DNA of 64,000 nucleotides from Cyanobium usitatum str. Tous (GTDB lineage: Bacteria; Cyanobacteriota; Cyanobacteriia; PCC-6307; Cyanobiaceae), in the NCBI RefSeq assembly GCF_003011885.1, contig NZ_PXXO01000013.1, forward strand, positions 1 to 64,000, in the 5' to 3' direction. This document shows, piece by piece, positions 7,824 to 17,684 of this stretch. Position numbers and translations under genes: made by a program. Below the pieces are notes generated by a model that saw only the letters and a list, made by a program, of their open reading frames with translations, did no database searches and was not told where the DNA came from. Position 1 is the first letter of the stretch. Each line of letters opens with the position of its first letter.

Positions 7824-8747
7824 GTGTTGATACCCCCTACCCAGCCAGCTAAACCCCGCACCGCCACCTCCCTGCCCCGGCTGCTTAGCGGCTGGCTGGC
7901 TGGGGGCTTTGGCTTCGTGGTGGTGATGCTTGGCGGCTGGTGGTTCACGGTGGCCGTAGGGGTGATCGTGCACTTGGGGCTGCTGGAGTTCTTCCGGATG
8001 GCCCAGTTCAAGGGGATCCGGCCCGCCACCAAAACCACCCTGGTGGCGGTGCAGCTGCTGCTGGTCACCACCCAGCTGGCCAGTGGCAGTGGCTTAGTGG
8101 GTGGCGGTTGGTTTGCCGGCGATGTGGCCGCAGCAGTGCTGCCGGCCTCTGGGGCGGTGATCTGCGGCTGGCTGCTGTTGCAGCCGGTCACCGGCACCAT
8201 CGCAGACATCGCCGCTTCAATTTTCGGGCTGTTTTATCTGGGTTTTCTGCCCAGCTACTGGATACGTCTGCGCGACCTGGCAGGCGACGCTCTGGCGCCC
8301 AACCTGGCGGGCCAGCCCTGGCCCGCCAGCGCCGGGCTCGCCCTCACCCTGCTGGCCTGCTTCCTGATCGTTGCCACCGACATCGGCTCCTACGTGATCG
8401 GCCGCCGGCTGGGGCGCCATCCGCTTTCGCCAATCTCCCCTGGCAAAACGGTGGAGGGTGCCCTGGGCGGGGTGGCCTGTGCTGTGGCGGTGGGTGCTTT
8501 CGGCGGCACCTTGATCGGCTGGAGCTGGGGCTGGCTGATCGGTGGGGTGCTCGGGGCGGTGGTGGCCCTGTTTGCCCTGGTGGGTGATCTCACCGAATCG
8601 ATGATGAAGCGCGATGCAGGCCTAAAGGATTCCGGTGATGCCATCCCTGGCCATGGCGGGATCCTGGATCGAATAGACAGCTATCTGTTTGTGCCGGCGG
8701 TGGTTTACTCGCTGGTAACCCTGGTGTTGCCGCTTTTGCAGGGCTAG
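7824..8747 (+). CDS. cdsA: Phosphatidate cytidylyltransferase (CDP-diacylglycerol synthase)
   Basis: About 307 residues with eight or so membrane helices. The C-terminal signature is complete: SPGKTVEGALGG, then SMMKRDAGLKDSGDAIPGHG and GILDRIDSYLF, matching the S-x-x-K-R-D-x4-KD ... H-G-G-x-x-D-R-x-D pattern of CTP:phosphatidate cytidylyltransferases. It makes CDP-diacylglycerol from CTP and phosphatidate for phospholipid synthesis. The start is uncertain: GTG at 7824 follows the cbiT stop by 7 bp, while earlier in-frame starts from 7779 would overlap cbiT. Confidence 0.92.
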   Translation: MLIPPTQPAKPRTATSLPRLLSGWLAGGFGFVVVMLGGWWFTVAVGVIVHLGLLEFFRMAQFKGIRPATKTTLVAVQLLLVTTQLASGSGLVGGGWFAGDVAAAVLPASGAVICGWLLLQPVTGTIADIAASIFGLFYLGFLPSYWIRLRDLAGDALAPNLAGQPWPASAGLALTLLACFLIVATDIGSYVIGRRLGRHPLSPISPGKTVEGALGGVACAVAVGAFGGTLIGWSWGWLIGGVLGAVVALFALVGDLTESMMKRDAGLKDSGDAIPGHGGILDRIDSYLFVPAVVYSLVTLVLPLLQG

Positions 8748-8754
8748 TGCAGGG

Positions 8755-9393
8755 CTAAGGGCTCACCTGGGCTGTGCCAATTAGCTGCACCATGCCTGCT
8801 TCTATGCGGGCATCACTGATGTGGATGCTGGGATCCATCGGCAGCCTGCTGCTGACGTTGCCGACTACGGAGCTGATTTCGATGCTGCCCCTGGCTGCCA
8901 CAACGGTGGTGGCCAGCTCGACCAGGTCTGGAGTGCCGAGGGCCCGGGCTGCAAACACCAGGTTGTCGCGGCACATGCGCAGTTCCACCAGGGGCACGAT
9001 GCCAAGTAGGGCTTCGCCTAGGCCATCGCCTAAGGCGCGCCACTGGGGGGCGCTGAGGGAGCGGGTGAGGCCGTCGGCGGTGAGGCTCACCTGGCCCTGG
9101 ATCTCGAAGGCCCGCTCCAGCTGCAGCGGTTTGCCCTTGAGCAGGTTGCCGCTGTGCACTTGGATGGGGCCACTACTTAGCTCCACCAGCTCGAAGTGGA
9201 GGTCTTTGTAAATCACCCGGCGGGCCAGCAGTTGCACGCCGGCCAGGCGACCGCGCAGTAGTTGCAGGCCAGTGCCTTGCAGCTGGATATCGAGACTGCC
9301 GATGGACTGGGACTGTTGGCGCACCCAGAGCTGCAGGCCGCTGGCCAGCAGCTGCATCACCGGGCCGCCTGGTTTGTCGTCGCTGCTGCTCAT
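8755..9393 (-). CDS. DUF2993 (LmeA-like) protein
   Basis: 212 residues of alternating beta-rich sequence with no signal peptide or membrane helix. ISSVVGNVSSRLPMDPSIHI and LQLQGTGLQLLRGRLAGVQL resemble cyanobacterial DUF2993 proteins, related to the LmeA lipid-binding family. A role at membranes or in lipid handling is inferred from the family only. Its start overlaps the hydrolase stop by 4 bp (ATGA at 9390-9393), so the two are probably translated together. Confidence 0.7.
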   Translation of the reverse strand: MSSSDDKPGGPVMQLLASGLQLWVRQQSQSIGSLDIQLQGTGLQLLRGRLAGVQLLARRVIYKDLHFELVELSSGPIQVHSGNLLKGKPLQLERAFEIQGQVSLTADGLTRSLSAPQWRALGDGLGEALLGIVPLVELRMCRDNLVFAARALGTPDLVELATTVVAARGSIEISSVVGNVSSRLPMDPSIHISDARIEAGMVQLIGTAQVSP

Positions 9394-10283
9394 TGCTGGG
9401 AAGGGGCGCCGAGCCAGGTGGCCGCGACGGTGGCGGTCTGGTCGAGGTGCGGTAAGTGGCCGCAGGCATCCAGCTCACGCACCCGCTCTCCTAACAGGGC
9501 CAGGGCCGCCCGCTTCTGGGGTGCCCGCAGGATGCGGTCATTGGCGCCCCACAGCACCGTGATTGGTTGGTTGGGCAGGGGGGCGCCGACGCCGGCGAAG
9601 CCACCGGAGCGGGCAAAGCGCCGCAGGGCATCAGCCCAGCCAGGGCTTTGCAGGTGCAGCGAGGCGATCTCCAGTTCGGCAGCTCCCACGGCGGCGTCCG
9701 GATCGGAGAAGGCGGTGCGGCAAAGGCCCCGGCGCACCCCTGGCAGGGACAGAAAGCGCACGCCCAGGCCATCGAGCAGGGGCGGCAGGGGCATGGGACG
9801 GCCAGTTAGGCCGGCGGGAGCAAGCAGCAGTAGGCGATTCACCTGCTCGGGCAGGCGTCGGGCCAGCTCCACCGCCACCGAGCCACCCATCGAGGCGCCG
9901 ATCAGGCCGAGGGGGGCGGGATTGCGGTTGCTAATTTCCCGCGCCAAAACCTCCAGGTGGCGCAGCACGCCACTGGGGCTGTAATCGCCGCCGGTGGGTC
10001 TTGGGCAGAAGCCAAAGCCGTAAAGGTCGGGAATGAATAGCTGCACGCCGCTGGCCAGCAGGGGGGCCAGACGCCGGAATTCCAGGAAGGAACTATCAAA
10101 GCCATGCAGCAGCAACACCGGTGGCCCTTCGCCCAGCACGGCCACAGGCCAGGGCCCCTCCTCGCCGAGTTCAGGCAGGGGCCACCACTGCACCTGCGCT
10201 GCCAAGGCCCTGCCCTGGGGATCCAGCAGGCTGCGGGCCGCTGCCGCCACCAGGGCTTGCTGGGCTGTGGGCTCGCTGTTCAC
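9390..10283 (-). CDS. Alpha/beta hydrolase
   Basis: 297 residues of the alpha/beta-hydrolase fold. VLLLHGFDSSFLEFRRLAPL is the oxyanion-loop strand. IGASMGGSVAVELARRLPE holds the nucleophile elbow G-x-S-x-G. ITVLWGANDRIL carries the acid Asp and DACGHLPHLDQ the catalytic His. The substrate is unknown; soluble and probably cytoplasmic. It sits in a chain of 4-bp overlaps with the iron-dehydrogenase gene upstream and the DUF2993 gene downstream, suggesting one transcript. Confidence 0.85.
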   Translation of the reverse strand: MNSEPTAQQALVAAAARSLLDPQGRALAAQVQWWPLPELGEEGPWPVAVLGEGPPVLLLHGFDSSFLEFRRLAPLLASGVQLFIPDLYGFGFCPRPTGGDYSPSGVLRHLEVLAREISNRNPAPLGLIGASMGGSVAVELARRLPEQVNRLLLLAPAGLTGRPMPLPPLLDGLGVRFLSLPGVRRGLCRTAFSDPDAAVGAAELEIASLHLQSPGWADALRRFARSGGFAGVGAPLPNQPITVLWGANDRILRAPQKRAALALLGERVRELDACGHLPHLDQTATVAATWLGAPSQQ

Positions 10284-11386
10284 GCGGGCTGGCGCTCGCT
10301 GCTGCAGGTGCTCACCAGGGCTGCCAGTAGGTCGTTGGGCCCTACGGCAAAGGGCAGGTGGTGCAGATCGGAATCATCGCTGCAGGCAAAGGCGCAGGCC
10401 TGCTGCAGCTGGTGCAGGCCTGCCTCAGCCAGACCAAGCTCCTCCAGGCTCACCGGCAGGCCGAGCTTGCGGAACAGGGGCAGCAGCTGGCGCCGGGATT
10501 GGCCGGCGAGCTGGTTGCCGCCGAGCACCTCCTCCAGCCGCAGCTGCACCAGGATCCCGAAGCCCACCTTCTCGCCATGTAGGCGGCCATGGCTGGCCTC
10601 CAGTTGGGTGAGGCCGTTGTGAACGGCATGGGCAGCCACGGTGCGGCAGCGGGCTCCCCCAATACCGCCGATCAAGCCAGCGCTGAGCCCGCAGGCTTCA
10701 GCTACCCGCTCCCAGGCGGCGCCGTGGGGATCCTGGAGGGCAAATTCAGCTTCCAGCATGAGTTGGTCGCGCAGCACCCGGGCCATCTGAACCGCTTGCT
10801 GCACCAGGCCATCGCCGCTGGCGCCACTACTCACCGACGACTCGTACCACTTGGCCATGGCGTCGGCGATGCCGCTTGCCAAGGTGCGGGCTGGGGCTTG
10901 GCGGACTAGGTCGTGGTCAAAGATCAACAGATCTGGGCAGCGGGCCAGGGCCACATCGCCCAGAAAGGCACCTTCAACTGAATAGATGTTTGCCAGGGCA
11001 GTCCAGCCCGCGCAGGTGGCCGCACTGGTGGGCACGGTGATGCAGGCCAGACTCAGCCGGTGGGCCAGCAACTTGCCGGCATCGAGCACCTTGCCGCCAC
11101 CAATGGCCACAACTGCATCGCAGCCTTGGTTTTGACAAATGGCAGAGACCTTTTTCAGGTCTTCTTCGCAGCAGTCGAACTGCAACTCGGCGCAGTGGGG
11201 CTGGAGCCCAGCCTGGTGTAGGTCGGCAACCAGTTGCTGCCTCAGCTGGGCTGTTACGGCGCTGCGACCTAGCACCAGTGGGCGCTGGCCCAAGGCAGCT
11301 AGCCGCGGGATGCCCTGGAGCCACGCTCCAGGGCCCCTCAACACCTCTGCAGGTGCGATGGCGTGTTGGCTCAGGGAGTTGCTCAT
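10280..11386 (-). CDS. Iron-containing alcohol / glycerol dehydrogenase family protein
   Basis: About 368 residues. VVAIGGGKVLDAGKLLAH is the NAD(P)-binding glycine motif. The metal ligands are visible as an Asp in SGIADAMAKWYE and histidines in AAHAVHNGL and SHGRLHGEKVGFG. ITVPTSAATCAGWTAL is a typical active-site segment. The closest functional class is the glycerol dehydrogenase branch, but the substrate is not certain. I placed the start at the ATG at 11386; the frame runs back into clpC without a convincing start. It ends in a 4-bp overlap with the hydrolase gene. Confidence 0.85.
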   Translation of the reverse strand: MSNSLSQHAIAPAEVLRGPGAWLQGIPRLAALGQRPLVLGRSAVTAQLRQQLVADLHQAGLQPHCAELQFDCCEEDLKKVSAICQNQGCDAVVAIGGGKVLDAGKLLAHRLSLACITVPTSAATCAGWTALANIYSVEGAFLGDVALARCPDLLIFDHDLVRQAPARTLASGIADAMAKWYESSVSSGASGDGLVQQAVQMARVLRDQLMLEAEFALQDPHGAAWERVAEACGLSAGLIGGIGGARCRTVAAHAVHNGLTQLEASHGRLHGEKVGFGILVQLRLEEVLGGNQLAGQSRRQLLPLFRKLGLPVSLEELGLAEAGLHQLQQACAFACSDDSDLHHLPFAVGPNDLLAALVSTCSSERQPA

Positions 11387-11438
11387 CCCGCTGCTTCTTT
11401 CATCCCCAAGTGATGGTACGGGGTAGACCCGAATCCCC

Positions 11439-13991
11439 TCAAACTCCAGCCGCAGCCAATTCCGGCTCGGCCGGCAGGGCTGCCTGCTTGCGGATAAATA
11501 CCTGCTTGTCCTCATTGACATCCACCAGGGCGGAGTCGCCATCGCCAATCCGTCCGGTGAGGAATTCCTCAGCCAGCGAATCTTCGAGCAGCCGCATCAC
11601 TGCTCGGCGTAGGGGACGGGCGCCGTAGGAGGGGTTGTAGCCCTCCTCGACCAGCCGTTCCTTAAAGGCTTCAGTAACGGATAGGGAAATACCCTTCTCC
11701 AACATCCTGCCGAACACTTCTTTGAGCATGATCTCGGCAATGTCTTTGACTTCCTCGCGGTTGAGCTGACGGAAGACAATGATTTCGTCGAGGCGGTTGA
11801 GGAATTCGGGGCGGAAGTATTGCTTCAGCTCCTCATTGACTAGCGAGCGAATGCGGTTGTAGTTGGTTTCATCCGCGTCACCACCGCCGAACTCAAAGCC
11901 AAGGCCGCCGCCGCCCTTTTCAATCACCTTCGAACCAATGTTCGAGGTCATGATTATGAGGGTGTTCTTAAAGTCCACCGTGCGGCCCTTGGAATCGGTC
12001 AGGCGACCGTCTTCGAGCAACTGCAGCAGCAGGTTGAACACATCAGGGTGAGCTTTTTCGATCTCGTCGAATAGCACCACGGTGTAGGGACGACGGCGCA
12101 CAGCCTCGGTGAGCTGGCCACCTTCATTGAAGCCCACGTAGCCGGGAGGGGAGCCGATCAGCTTGCTGACCGTGTGGCGCTCCATGAATTCGGACATGTC
12201 AAGCCGGATCATGGCTTCTTCGCTGCCGAAGAAGTAAGCCGCCAACGACTTGGTGAGCTCGGTCTTACCAACACCGGTGGGGCCGGAGAAGATGAAGCTG
12301 GCAATCGGGCGGTTGGGATTTTTCAGCCCCACTCGGGCCCGGCGGATGGCACGGGACACGGCCTTAACGGCTTCGTCTTGGCCAATCAAACGCTGGTGGA
12401 GGGTCTCCTCCATGTTCAGCAGCTTGGCTGTCTCGCTTTCAGTGAGCTTTTGAACAGGCACACCAGTCCAGGAGGCAACGATGTGGGCGATGTCCTCCTC
12501 CGTAACCATGGGCGTGCGATCGCCTTCGGCGGCGCCTTCAAAAACCGCTACGGGTGCACTACTACCGGCCTTAGCGGCCACGGCCTCGGATGCTGGCTCT
12601 TCATCTTTGCGGGTCTGCAGGATCGAGCGAATCTGCTCGCGCAGCTCTACTTCCTTATCGCGCAACTCACCAGCCTTGGTGAAGTCTTGCTCGCGCACGG
12701 CCTGTTCCTTGTCTTTCTGGACAGCGCGCAGCTGCTTATCGACTTCCTTGGCCGCCGGCGGCAACTTGGAATTCATCAGCCGCACTCGGCTGCCGGCCTC
12801 ATCAACCAGGTCGATTGCCTTGTCTGGAAGGAAGCGATCAGAGATGTAGCGGTCGCCCAGGGTGGCTGCCGCAATCAGGGCCTCATCGGCGATCTTGAGG
12901 CGATGGTGAGCTTCGTAGCGATCCTTGAGACCGCGCAGAATTTCGATCGTGTCGATAACGGAAGGCTCGCCCACCATGACCGGCTGGAAGCGACGCTCCA
13001 AGGCCGCGTCGCGCTCGATGTGTTTCCGGTACTCATCAAGGGTAGTGGCACCGATGCACTGAAGTTCGCCCCGGGCGAGGGCAGGCTTGAGAATGTTTGC
13101 GGCATCGATTGCACCTTCTGCTGCACCTGCGCCGATCAAGGTATGAACCTCATCGATCACGAGGATCACGTTGCCGGCGCTGCGAATCTCCTCCATGATT
13201 TTTTTGAGGCGTTCCTCAAATTCACCCCGATATTTGGTGCCTGCCACCAGCAGACCGATGTCCAGGGTGAGGACTCGCTTGTCTTCGAGGATGTCTGGAA
13301 TATCACCAGAATTAATCCGCTGAGCCAAGCCCTCTGCGATGGCTGTTTTTCCTACGCCTGGTTCGCCAATTAGGACCGGATTATTCTTAGTGCGACGACC
13401 AAGTATTTGAATTACCCGCTCAATTTCGTTCTGACGACCCACCACCGGATCGAGCTTGCCATCGGCGGCCTGCTGGGTGAGGTTGCTGCCGAACTCATCG
13501 AGAGTTGGTGTTTTTGTGGAGCCCTTGCCGCTGCCGCCACCGGCGGCGACTTCGGCTGTTTCGCCCAGCATGCGGATCACCTGGGTGCGCACCTTGGCTA
13601 GGTCAACGCCAAGGTTTTCCAGGACCCGAGCAGCTACACCCTCACCCTCACGGATCAAGCCAAGCAGCAGGTGCTCGGTGCCGATGTAGTTGTGACCAAG
13701 CTGGCGAGCTTCTTCTAGGGAGAGTTCAAGCACTCGCTTGGCGCGAGGAGTGAAAGGGATCTCCACGGCGACGAAGCCGGAGCCTCTGCCGATGATTTTT
13801 TCAACTTCAACGCGGGCATCTTTGAGGTTTACCCCCATCGACTTGAGCACCTTGGCGGCAACGCCAGTGCCCTCACCGATCAGGCCAAGCAAGATCTGTT
13901 CGGTGCCCACAAAGTTGTGGCCAAGGCGGCGGGCCTCCTCTTGGGCCAGCATGATCACCTTGATGGCTTTCTCGGTAAACCGCTCGAACAT
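11439..13991 (-). CDS. clpC: Clp protease ATP-binding subunit ClpC (Hsp100)
   Basis: 850 residues. Two Clp-N repeats (residues 1-150), AAA-1 with Walker [14 protein letters not shown] near 210 and [19 protein letters not shown], a UVR-like coiled middle region (about 425-475, [20 protein letters not shown]), AAA-2 with [12 protein letters not shown] near 570 and a C-terminal D2-small domain. It unfolds substrates and feeds them to ClpP-type peptidases in cytoplasm or stroma-like space. Length and domain order are standard. The 5' flank (13992-14170) has an AT-rich stretch but no clear promoter that I can call. Confidence 0.97.
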   Translation of the reverse strand: MFERFTEKAIKVIMLAQEEARRLGHNFVGTEQILLGLIGEGTGVAAKVLKSMGVNLKDARVEVEKIIGRGSGFVAVEIPFTPRAKRVLELSLEEARQLGHNYIGTEHLLLGLIREGEGVAARVLENLGVDLAKVRTQVIRMLGETAEVAAGGGSGKGSTKTPTLDEFGSNLTQQAADGKLDPVVGRQNEIERVIQILGRRTKNNPVLIGEPGVGKTAIAEGLAQRINSGDIPDILEDKRVLTLDIGLLVAGTKYRGEFEERLKKIMEEIRSAGNVILVIDEVHTLIGAGAAEGAIDAANILKPALARGELQCIGATTLDEYRKHIERDAALERRFQPVMVGEPSVIDTIEILRGLKDRYEAHHRLKIADEALIAAATLGDRYISDRFLPDKAIDLVDEAGSRVRLMNSKLPPAAKEVDKQLRAVQKDKEQAVREQDFTKAGELRDKEVELREQIRSILQTRKDEEPASEAVAAKAGSSAPVAVFEGAAEGDRTPMVTEEDIAHIVASWTGVPVQKLTESETAKLLNMEETLHQRLIGQDEAVKAVSRAIRRARVGLKNPNRPIASFIFSGPTGVGKTELTKSLAAYFFGSEEAMIRLDMSEFMERHTVSKLIGSPPGYVGFNEGGQLTEAVRRRPYTVVLFDEIEKAHPDVFNLLLQLLEDGRLTDSKGRTVDFKNTLIIMTSNIGSKVIEKGGGGLGFEFGGGDADETNYNRIRSLVNEELKQYFRPEFLNRLDEIIVFRQLNREEVKDIAEIMLKEVFGRMLEKGISLSVTEAFKERLVEEGYNPSYGARPLRRAVMRLLEDSLAEEFLTGRIGDGDSALVDVNEDKQVFIRKQAALPAEPELAAAGV

Positions 13992-14170
13992 GGGCCTAGG
14001 CCTGGTGCAAGTGCTTCCAAGCTACCAGGGTTAACAGGTGAGGTGTGGTTTACGCCGCATCAAAGGCAGATCCCCTGCGGTGGCTGGCTCTAAGGCGTTC
14101 GAAGGCAACAATGCAAATTGCTGAATTGCCGGTCATTAGCAATAAGAAAAGCCGGTTATCCACACCATGG

Positions 14171-14647
14171 CTACGCATCATTCATGTCAGATAACCGCAG
14201 CCATTGGATCAGGGCGTCTTCGCCATTGCGGTAGTAACCGCGACGCACTCCTGCATCACGGAAGCCCAGTCGTCGGTATAGGGCCACTGCCGCAGTGTTT
14301 GCCGGGCTTACTTCCAGGGTGGCGTGCAGGGCTCCCTGCTGCCCGGCCTCCAGTAGCAGGGCCTTCAGCACCTGCTGGCCTAAGCCCCGGCGCCGCTGCT
14401 CGGGATCCACTGCCACCACGGTGATGTGCAGTTCATCTACCACCAGCCAACCGCTAGCCAAGGCCAGTAGCTGCTGCCCTTGCCAAAGACCCACCCCGGG
14501 GCGCCGCTGCTCCGCCAGCTCGCTCTGCCACTGGGCGCGGTTCCACAGGCCGCCGAGGCTGGCCTGGTCGAGGTTTAAGCAGGCCTCCAGGTGCTCAGGA
14601 GCCAGGGCTGTCAGGTGCAGCGCCGCCAAGTAGTTCCTTACATTCAT
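14171..14647 (-). CDS. rimI: GNAT acetyltransferase, RimI type
   Basis: 158 residues forming a single GNAT domain. VVAVDPEQRRRGLGQQVLKA is the acetyl-CoA-binding motif A (R-x-x-G-x-G), and NTAAVALYRRLGFRDAGVRR is motif B with the usual ALYxxxGF. This is the RimI type, which acetylates the N-terminal Ala of ribosomal protein S18, though other protein substrates are possible. I chose the ATG at 14647; a longer frame to 14737 would overlap the divergent lysA start. Confidence 0.8.
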   Translation of the reverse strand: MNVRNYLAALHLTALAPEHLEACLNLDQASLGGLWNRAQWQSELAEQRRPGVGLWQGQQLLALASGWLVVDELHITVVAVDPEQRRRGLGQQVLKALLLEAGQQGALHATLEVSPANTAAVALYRRLGFRDAGVRRGYYRNGEDALIQWLRLSDMNDA

Positions 14648-14674
14648 GCTCACTTGACCCGCGCGGCCACAGTC

Positions 14675-16063
14675 ATGCTGACCTCCCATGAGCCCGTTGC
14701 GCTGCTGAATCCCTTTGAACGCGATAGGGATCCCCATAGTCCTAATCGCAATCTCACCCCCCTCACCACTGCCCTCGACAGTGAGGGGCGCCTGGTGGTT
14801 GGTGGCTGCCTGCTGAGCGACCTGGCCCGCGATTACGGCACACCTTTATATGTGCTCGATGAAGCCACCCTGCGGGGCACCTGCCGGGCCTACCGGGAAG
14901 CCCTCGCCGAGCACTACCCAGGGCATGCCCTAGCCATCTACGCCTCCAAGGCGAATAGCTCCTTGGCCATAACTGCCCTGGTGGCATCCGAAGGCCTGGG
15001 GCTTGATGCGGTTTCTGCTGGCGAGTTGCTCACCGCCCTGCAGGGGGGCATGCCGGCGGAACGCATCGTGCTGCACGGCAACAACAAGAGCCGCGAAGAG
15101 CTGGCCCTCGCAGCTGAGCAGGGCGTCACGGTGGTGGCTGACAACTGGCGCGATCTTGAGCTGCTGGCTGCCCTGGCCCCTGACTTGCAGCGACCGGTGC
15201 AGCTGATGCTGCGGTTTACGCCGGGTATTGAGTGCCACACCCATGAGTACATCCGCACCGGCCACCTCGACAGCAAGTTTGGTTTCGATCCCGACCAGCT
15301 AGCAGCGGTGCTGAAGCACCTGGCGACCTGTTCCTGGGCCCAGCTCACCGGACTGCACGCCCATATTGGCTCCCAGATTTTCGAGCTCCAGCCCCATCGC
15401 GACCTAGCTGGCGTGATGGCCGATGCCCTGGCCTTGGCCCGCTCCCTGGGTCACCCGGTGGTTGATCTCAACGTGGGCGGTGGCCTGGGTATTCGCTACA
15501 CCACCAGCGACGATCCGCCGAGCATCAGTGAGTGGGTGCGCACCGTGGCCGAGGCGGTGGCGGCGGCCTGTCAGGAGCGGGGGCTGGAGCTGCCCCGTCT
15601 GCTTTGTGAACCGGGGCGTTCCCTGGTGGCCAGCGGCGGGGTCACCCTCTACGAGGTGGGCAGCCGCAAGGACATCCCCGGCATCCGCACCTACCTCTCG
15701 GTGGACGGCGGCATGAGCGACAACCCCCGGCCGATCACCTACCAGTCTCAATACACGGCGGTGTTGGCCGATCGCCCCACGGCCGAGGCCACCGAAACCG
15801 TCACCGTTGCTGGTAAGCACTGCGAATCTGGCGACGTGCTGCTCAAGGATCTGGCCCTGCCGCCAGCTGGCAGTGGCGATGTGTTGGCGGTGTTTGCCAC
15901 CGGCGCATACAACGCCTCGATGAGCTCAAACTACAACCGCATCCCACGGCCAGCGGCGGTGCTGGTCCACGACGGAGTCGCTGATTTGGTGCAGCGCCGC
16001 GAGCAGCCGGAAGACCTACTGCGCTACGACGTTTTGCCAACTCGGTTGAGATCGGTAAAGTGA
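14675..16063 (+). CDS. lysA: Diaminopimelate decarboxylase
   Basis: 462 residues of fold-type III PLP enzyme. IYASKANSSLAI contains the PLP Lys; LHAHIGSQIFE and LNVGGGLGIRY are barrel strands; LLCEPGRSLVASGG precedes the phosphate site; HCESGDVLLKD carries the active-site Cys from the partner subunit, and FATGAYNASMSSNYN the Tyr. It converts meso-diaminopimelate to lysine, the last step of lysine synthesis. Length and motifs are typical. It heads a plus-strand series lysA-cdaA-uppS-bioB with gaps of 20 bp or overlaps. Confidence 0.95.
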   Translation: MLTSHEPVALLNPFERDRDPHSPNRNLTPLTTALDSEGRLVVGGCLLSDLARDYGTPLYVLDEATLRGTCRAYREALAEHYPGHALAIYASKANSSLAITALVASEGLGLDAVSAGELLTALQGGMPAERIVLHGNNKSREELALAAEQGVTVVADNWRDLELLAALAPDLQRPVQLMLRFTPGIECHTHEYIRTGHLDSKFGFDPDQLAAVLKHLATCSWAQLTGLHAHIGSQIFELQPHRDLAGVMADALALARSLGHPVVDLNVGGGLGIRYTTSDDPPSISEWVRTVAEAVAAACQERGLELPRLLCEPGRSLVASGGVTLYEVGSRKDIPGIRTYLSVDGGMSDNPRPITYQSQYTAVLADRPTAEATETVTVAGKHCESGDVLLKDLALPPAGSGDVLAVFATGAYNASMSSNYNRIPRPAAVLVHDGVADLVQRREQPEDLLRYDVLPTRLRSVK

Positions 16064-16083
16064 GTTAACCAACTGGAGTACGC

Positions 16084-16914
16084 GTGATCGGGCCGCAACT
16101 GGGTGAGTTGCTACGGCTGATCGATTTGCGCTTGCTCCTTGATCTGCTGTTTGCCTTCGGCCTGGGCGTGCTTGTGCTCGGCCGGGTCACCGAAGCCCGC
16201 ACCCTCTGGCTGCTACGGGGTTACTTGTTGCTGGTGGCCCTGGCCTGGGTGGTGCAGCGCTACGCCAACCTGCCGCTCACCAGCAAGCTTGTTGATGCCC
16301 TGGTGCTGGCCTGCAGCCTCGCCCTGGCGATTCTCTGGCAGGGGGAGCTGCGCAGGCTGATGGAGCTGCTTGGCACCGGCCGCATCGGAGTTTTGTTTGG
16401 CAGCCGCAGCCAAGATCAACTGGGATCGGGATCGGTGGCGGTTCTGAGTGAGGCTGCCGGCCGTCTTTCCCAGGCCCGCCGCGGCGGCTTGATCGTGGTG
16501 GATCTGGGCAGCGACCTGCGCCCCGAAGACTTCTTGAATCCCGGCATTGGCCTCGACGCCAAGCTGTCGGTGGATTTGCTGCTCAACCTTTTCGCCGCTG
16601 ACACGCCACTACACGACGGTGCCGTGCTGGTGAAGGCCAACCGCATCGTCGCTGCAGGTGTGATCCTGCCCTTATCCCGTCAGGGCATAAACCGCTATGG
16701 CACCCGCCATCTGGCGGCTCTAGGGCTGACCGAGCGCTTCGATCAGTGCCTGGCGATCGTTGTGTCGGAGGAAACCGGCACCCTGTCGCTGGCGAGTCAG
16801 GGCCGCCTGGAGCGGCCAATTACCAGTAGCCGTCTGCACGACCTGCTAAGCCAGGCCCTGGCCTTGCCTGTTGGGCGTAGCGTGGCAAAGGACACGCCGG
16901 AATCACGCGGATGA
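16084..16914 (+). CDS. cdaA: Diadenylate cyclase CdaA (c-di-AMP synthase)
   Basis: 276 residues. Three hydrophobic helices lie within the first 80 residues, followed by a DisA_N (DAC) domain. [20 protein letters not shown] holds the catalytic DGA motif, and the ATP-contacting loop reads [14 protein letters not shown]. The usual loop is RHR; here the second Arg is Leu. [19 protein letters not shown] is the conserved end. It joins two ATP into the second messenger c-di-AMP at the membrane. The stop overlaps the uppS start by 4 bp. Confidence 0.9.
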   Translation: MIGPQLGELLRLIDLRLLLDLLFAFGLGVLVLGRVTEARTLWLLRGYLLLVALAWVVQRYANLPLTSKLVDALVLACSLALAILWQGELRRLMELLGTGRIGVLFGSRSQDQLGSGSVAVLSEAAGRLSQARRGGLIVVDLGSDLRPEDFLNPGIGLDAKLSVDLLLNLFAADTPLHDGAVLVKANRIVAAGVILPLSRQGINRYGTRHLAALGLTERFDQCLAIVVSEETGTLSLASQGRLERPITSSRLHDLLSQALALPVGRSVAKDTPESRG

Positions 16915-17684
16915 GTCGCGCCCTGGCGACCACTACTGCGAAAGCCTCCCAGCCCGTTCCGGTTGGCCTAGATCCCGCGCGCCTGCCGGTCCATGTGGCC
17001 GTGATCATGGACGGCAATGGCCGCTGGGCAAAGCAGCGCAACCTGCCCCGGGTGATGGGCCACCGGGAGGGGGTTGAGGCCCTTAAGCGCACCTTGCGGC
17101 TCTGCAGCGACTGGGGCATCGGCGCCCTCACCGCCTACGCCTTTTCCACCGAAAACTGGAGCCGACCTGGCGAGGAGGTGAGCTTTCTGATGGCCCTGTT
17201 TGAGCGGGTGCTGGCCCGCGAGCTTCAATCCCTGGAGCAGGAGCAGGTGCGGATTCGCTTTCTTGGCGATCTTGAGCCCCTGCCGGAGGGTCTGCGGCGC
17301 CTGATTGCCGATGCCACCGAGCGCACGGCAGTTAATACGGGCATTCACTTCAACGTTTGCACCAACTACGGCGGCCGAGCCGAGTTGGTGCGGGCTGCCC
17401 AGCGGCTGGCGCGGCGCTGCGTGGTTGGGGAACTAGATCCTGCCGCAATCGATGAGCAGCAGCTCGCCGCCGAGCTGCACACCGCTGGAGAGTGCGATCC
17501 GGATCTGTTGATCCGCACCAGTGGCGAGAGGCGCATCAGCAATTTCCTGCTTTGGCAGCTCGCCTACGCCGAAATCCACATCACCGATGTGCTCTGGCCC
17601 GATTTCAATCAGGCGGCCCTGCTGGATGCCCTGCTCGACTACCAGGGCCGCCAGCGCCGCTTTGGTGGTGTCGAACCCTGCTGA
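16911..17684 (+). CDS. uppS: Isoprenyl (undecaprenyl) diphosphate synthase, cis-type
   Basis: 257 residues. [18 protein letters not shown] carries the catalytic Asp and substrate Arg, followed by [24 protein letters not shown] is the second conserved region, and [19 protein letters not shown] with [14 protein letters not shown] completes the family pattern. It elongates farnesyl diphosphate to the C55 lipid carrier for cell-wall sugars. It overlaps cdaA by 4 bp and probably bioB by about 17 bp, so the three are likely co-translated. Confidence 0.95.
   Translation: MSRALATTTAKASQPVPVGLDPARLPVHVAVIMDGNGRWAKQRNLPRVMGHREGVEALKRTLRLCSDWGIGALTAYAFSTENWSRPGEEVSFLMALFERVLARELQSLEQEQVRIRFLGDLEPLPEGLRRLIADATERTAVNTGIHFNVCTNYGGRAELVRAAQRLARRCVVGELDPAAIDEQQLAAELHTAGECDPDLLIRTSGERRISNFLLWQLAYAEIHITDVLWPDFNQAALLDALLDYQGRQRRFGGVEPC

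Noticed and set aside
12174-13373. Long open frame on the plus strand, antisense to clpC
   Set aside because: It lies wholly inside a clear ClpC gene; GC-rich third positions leave antisense frames open.
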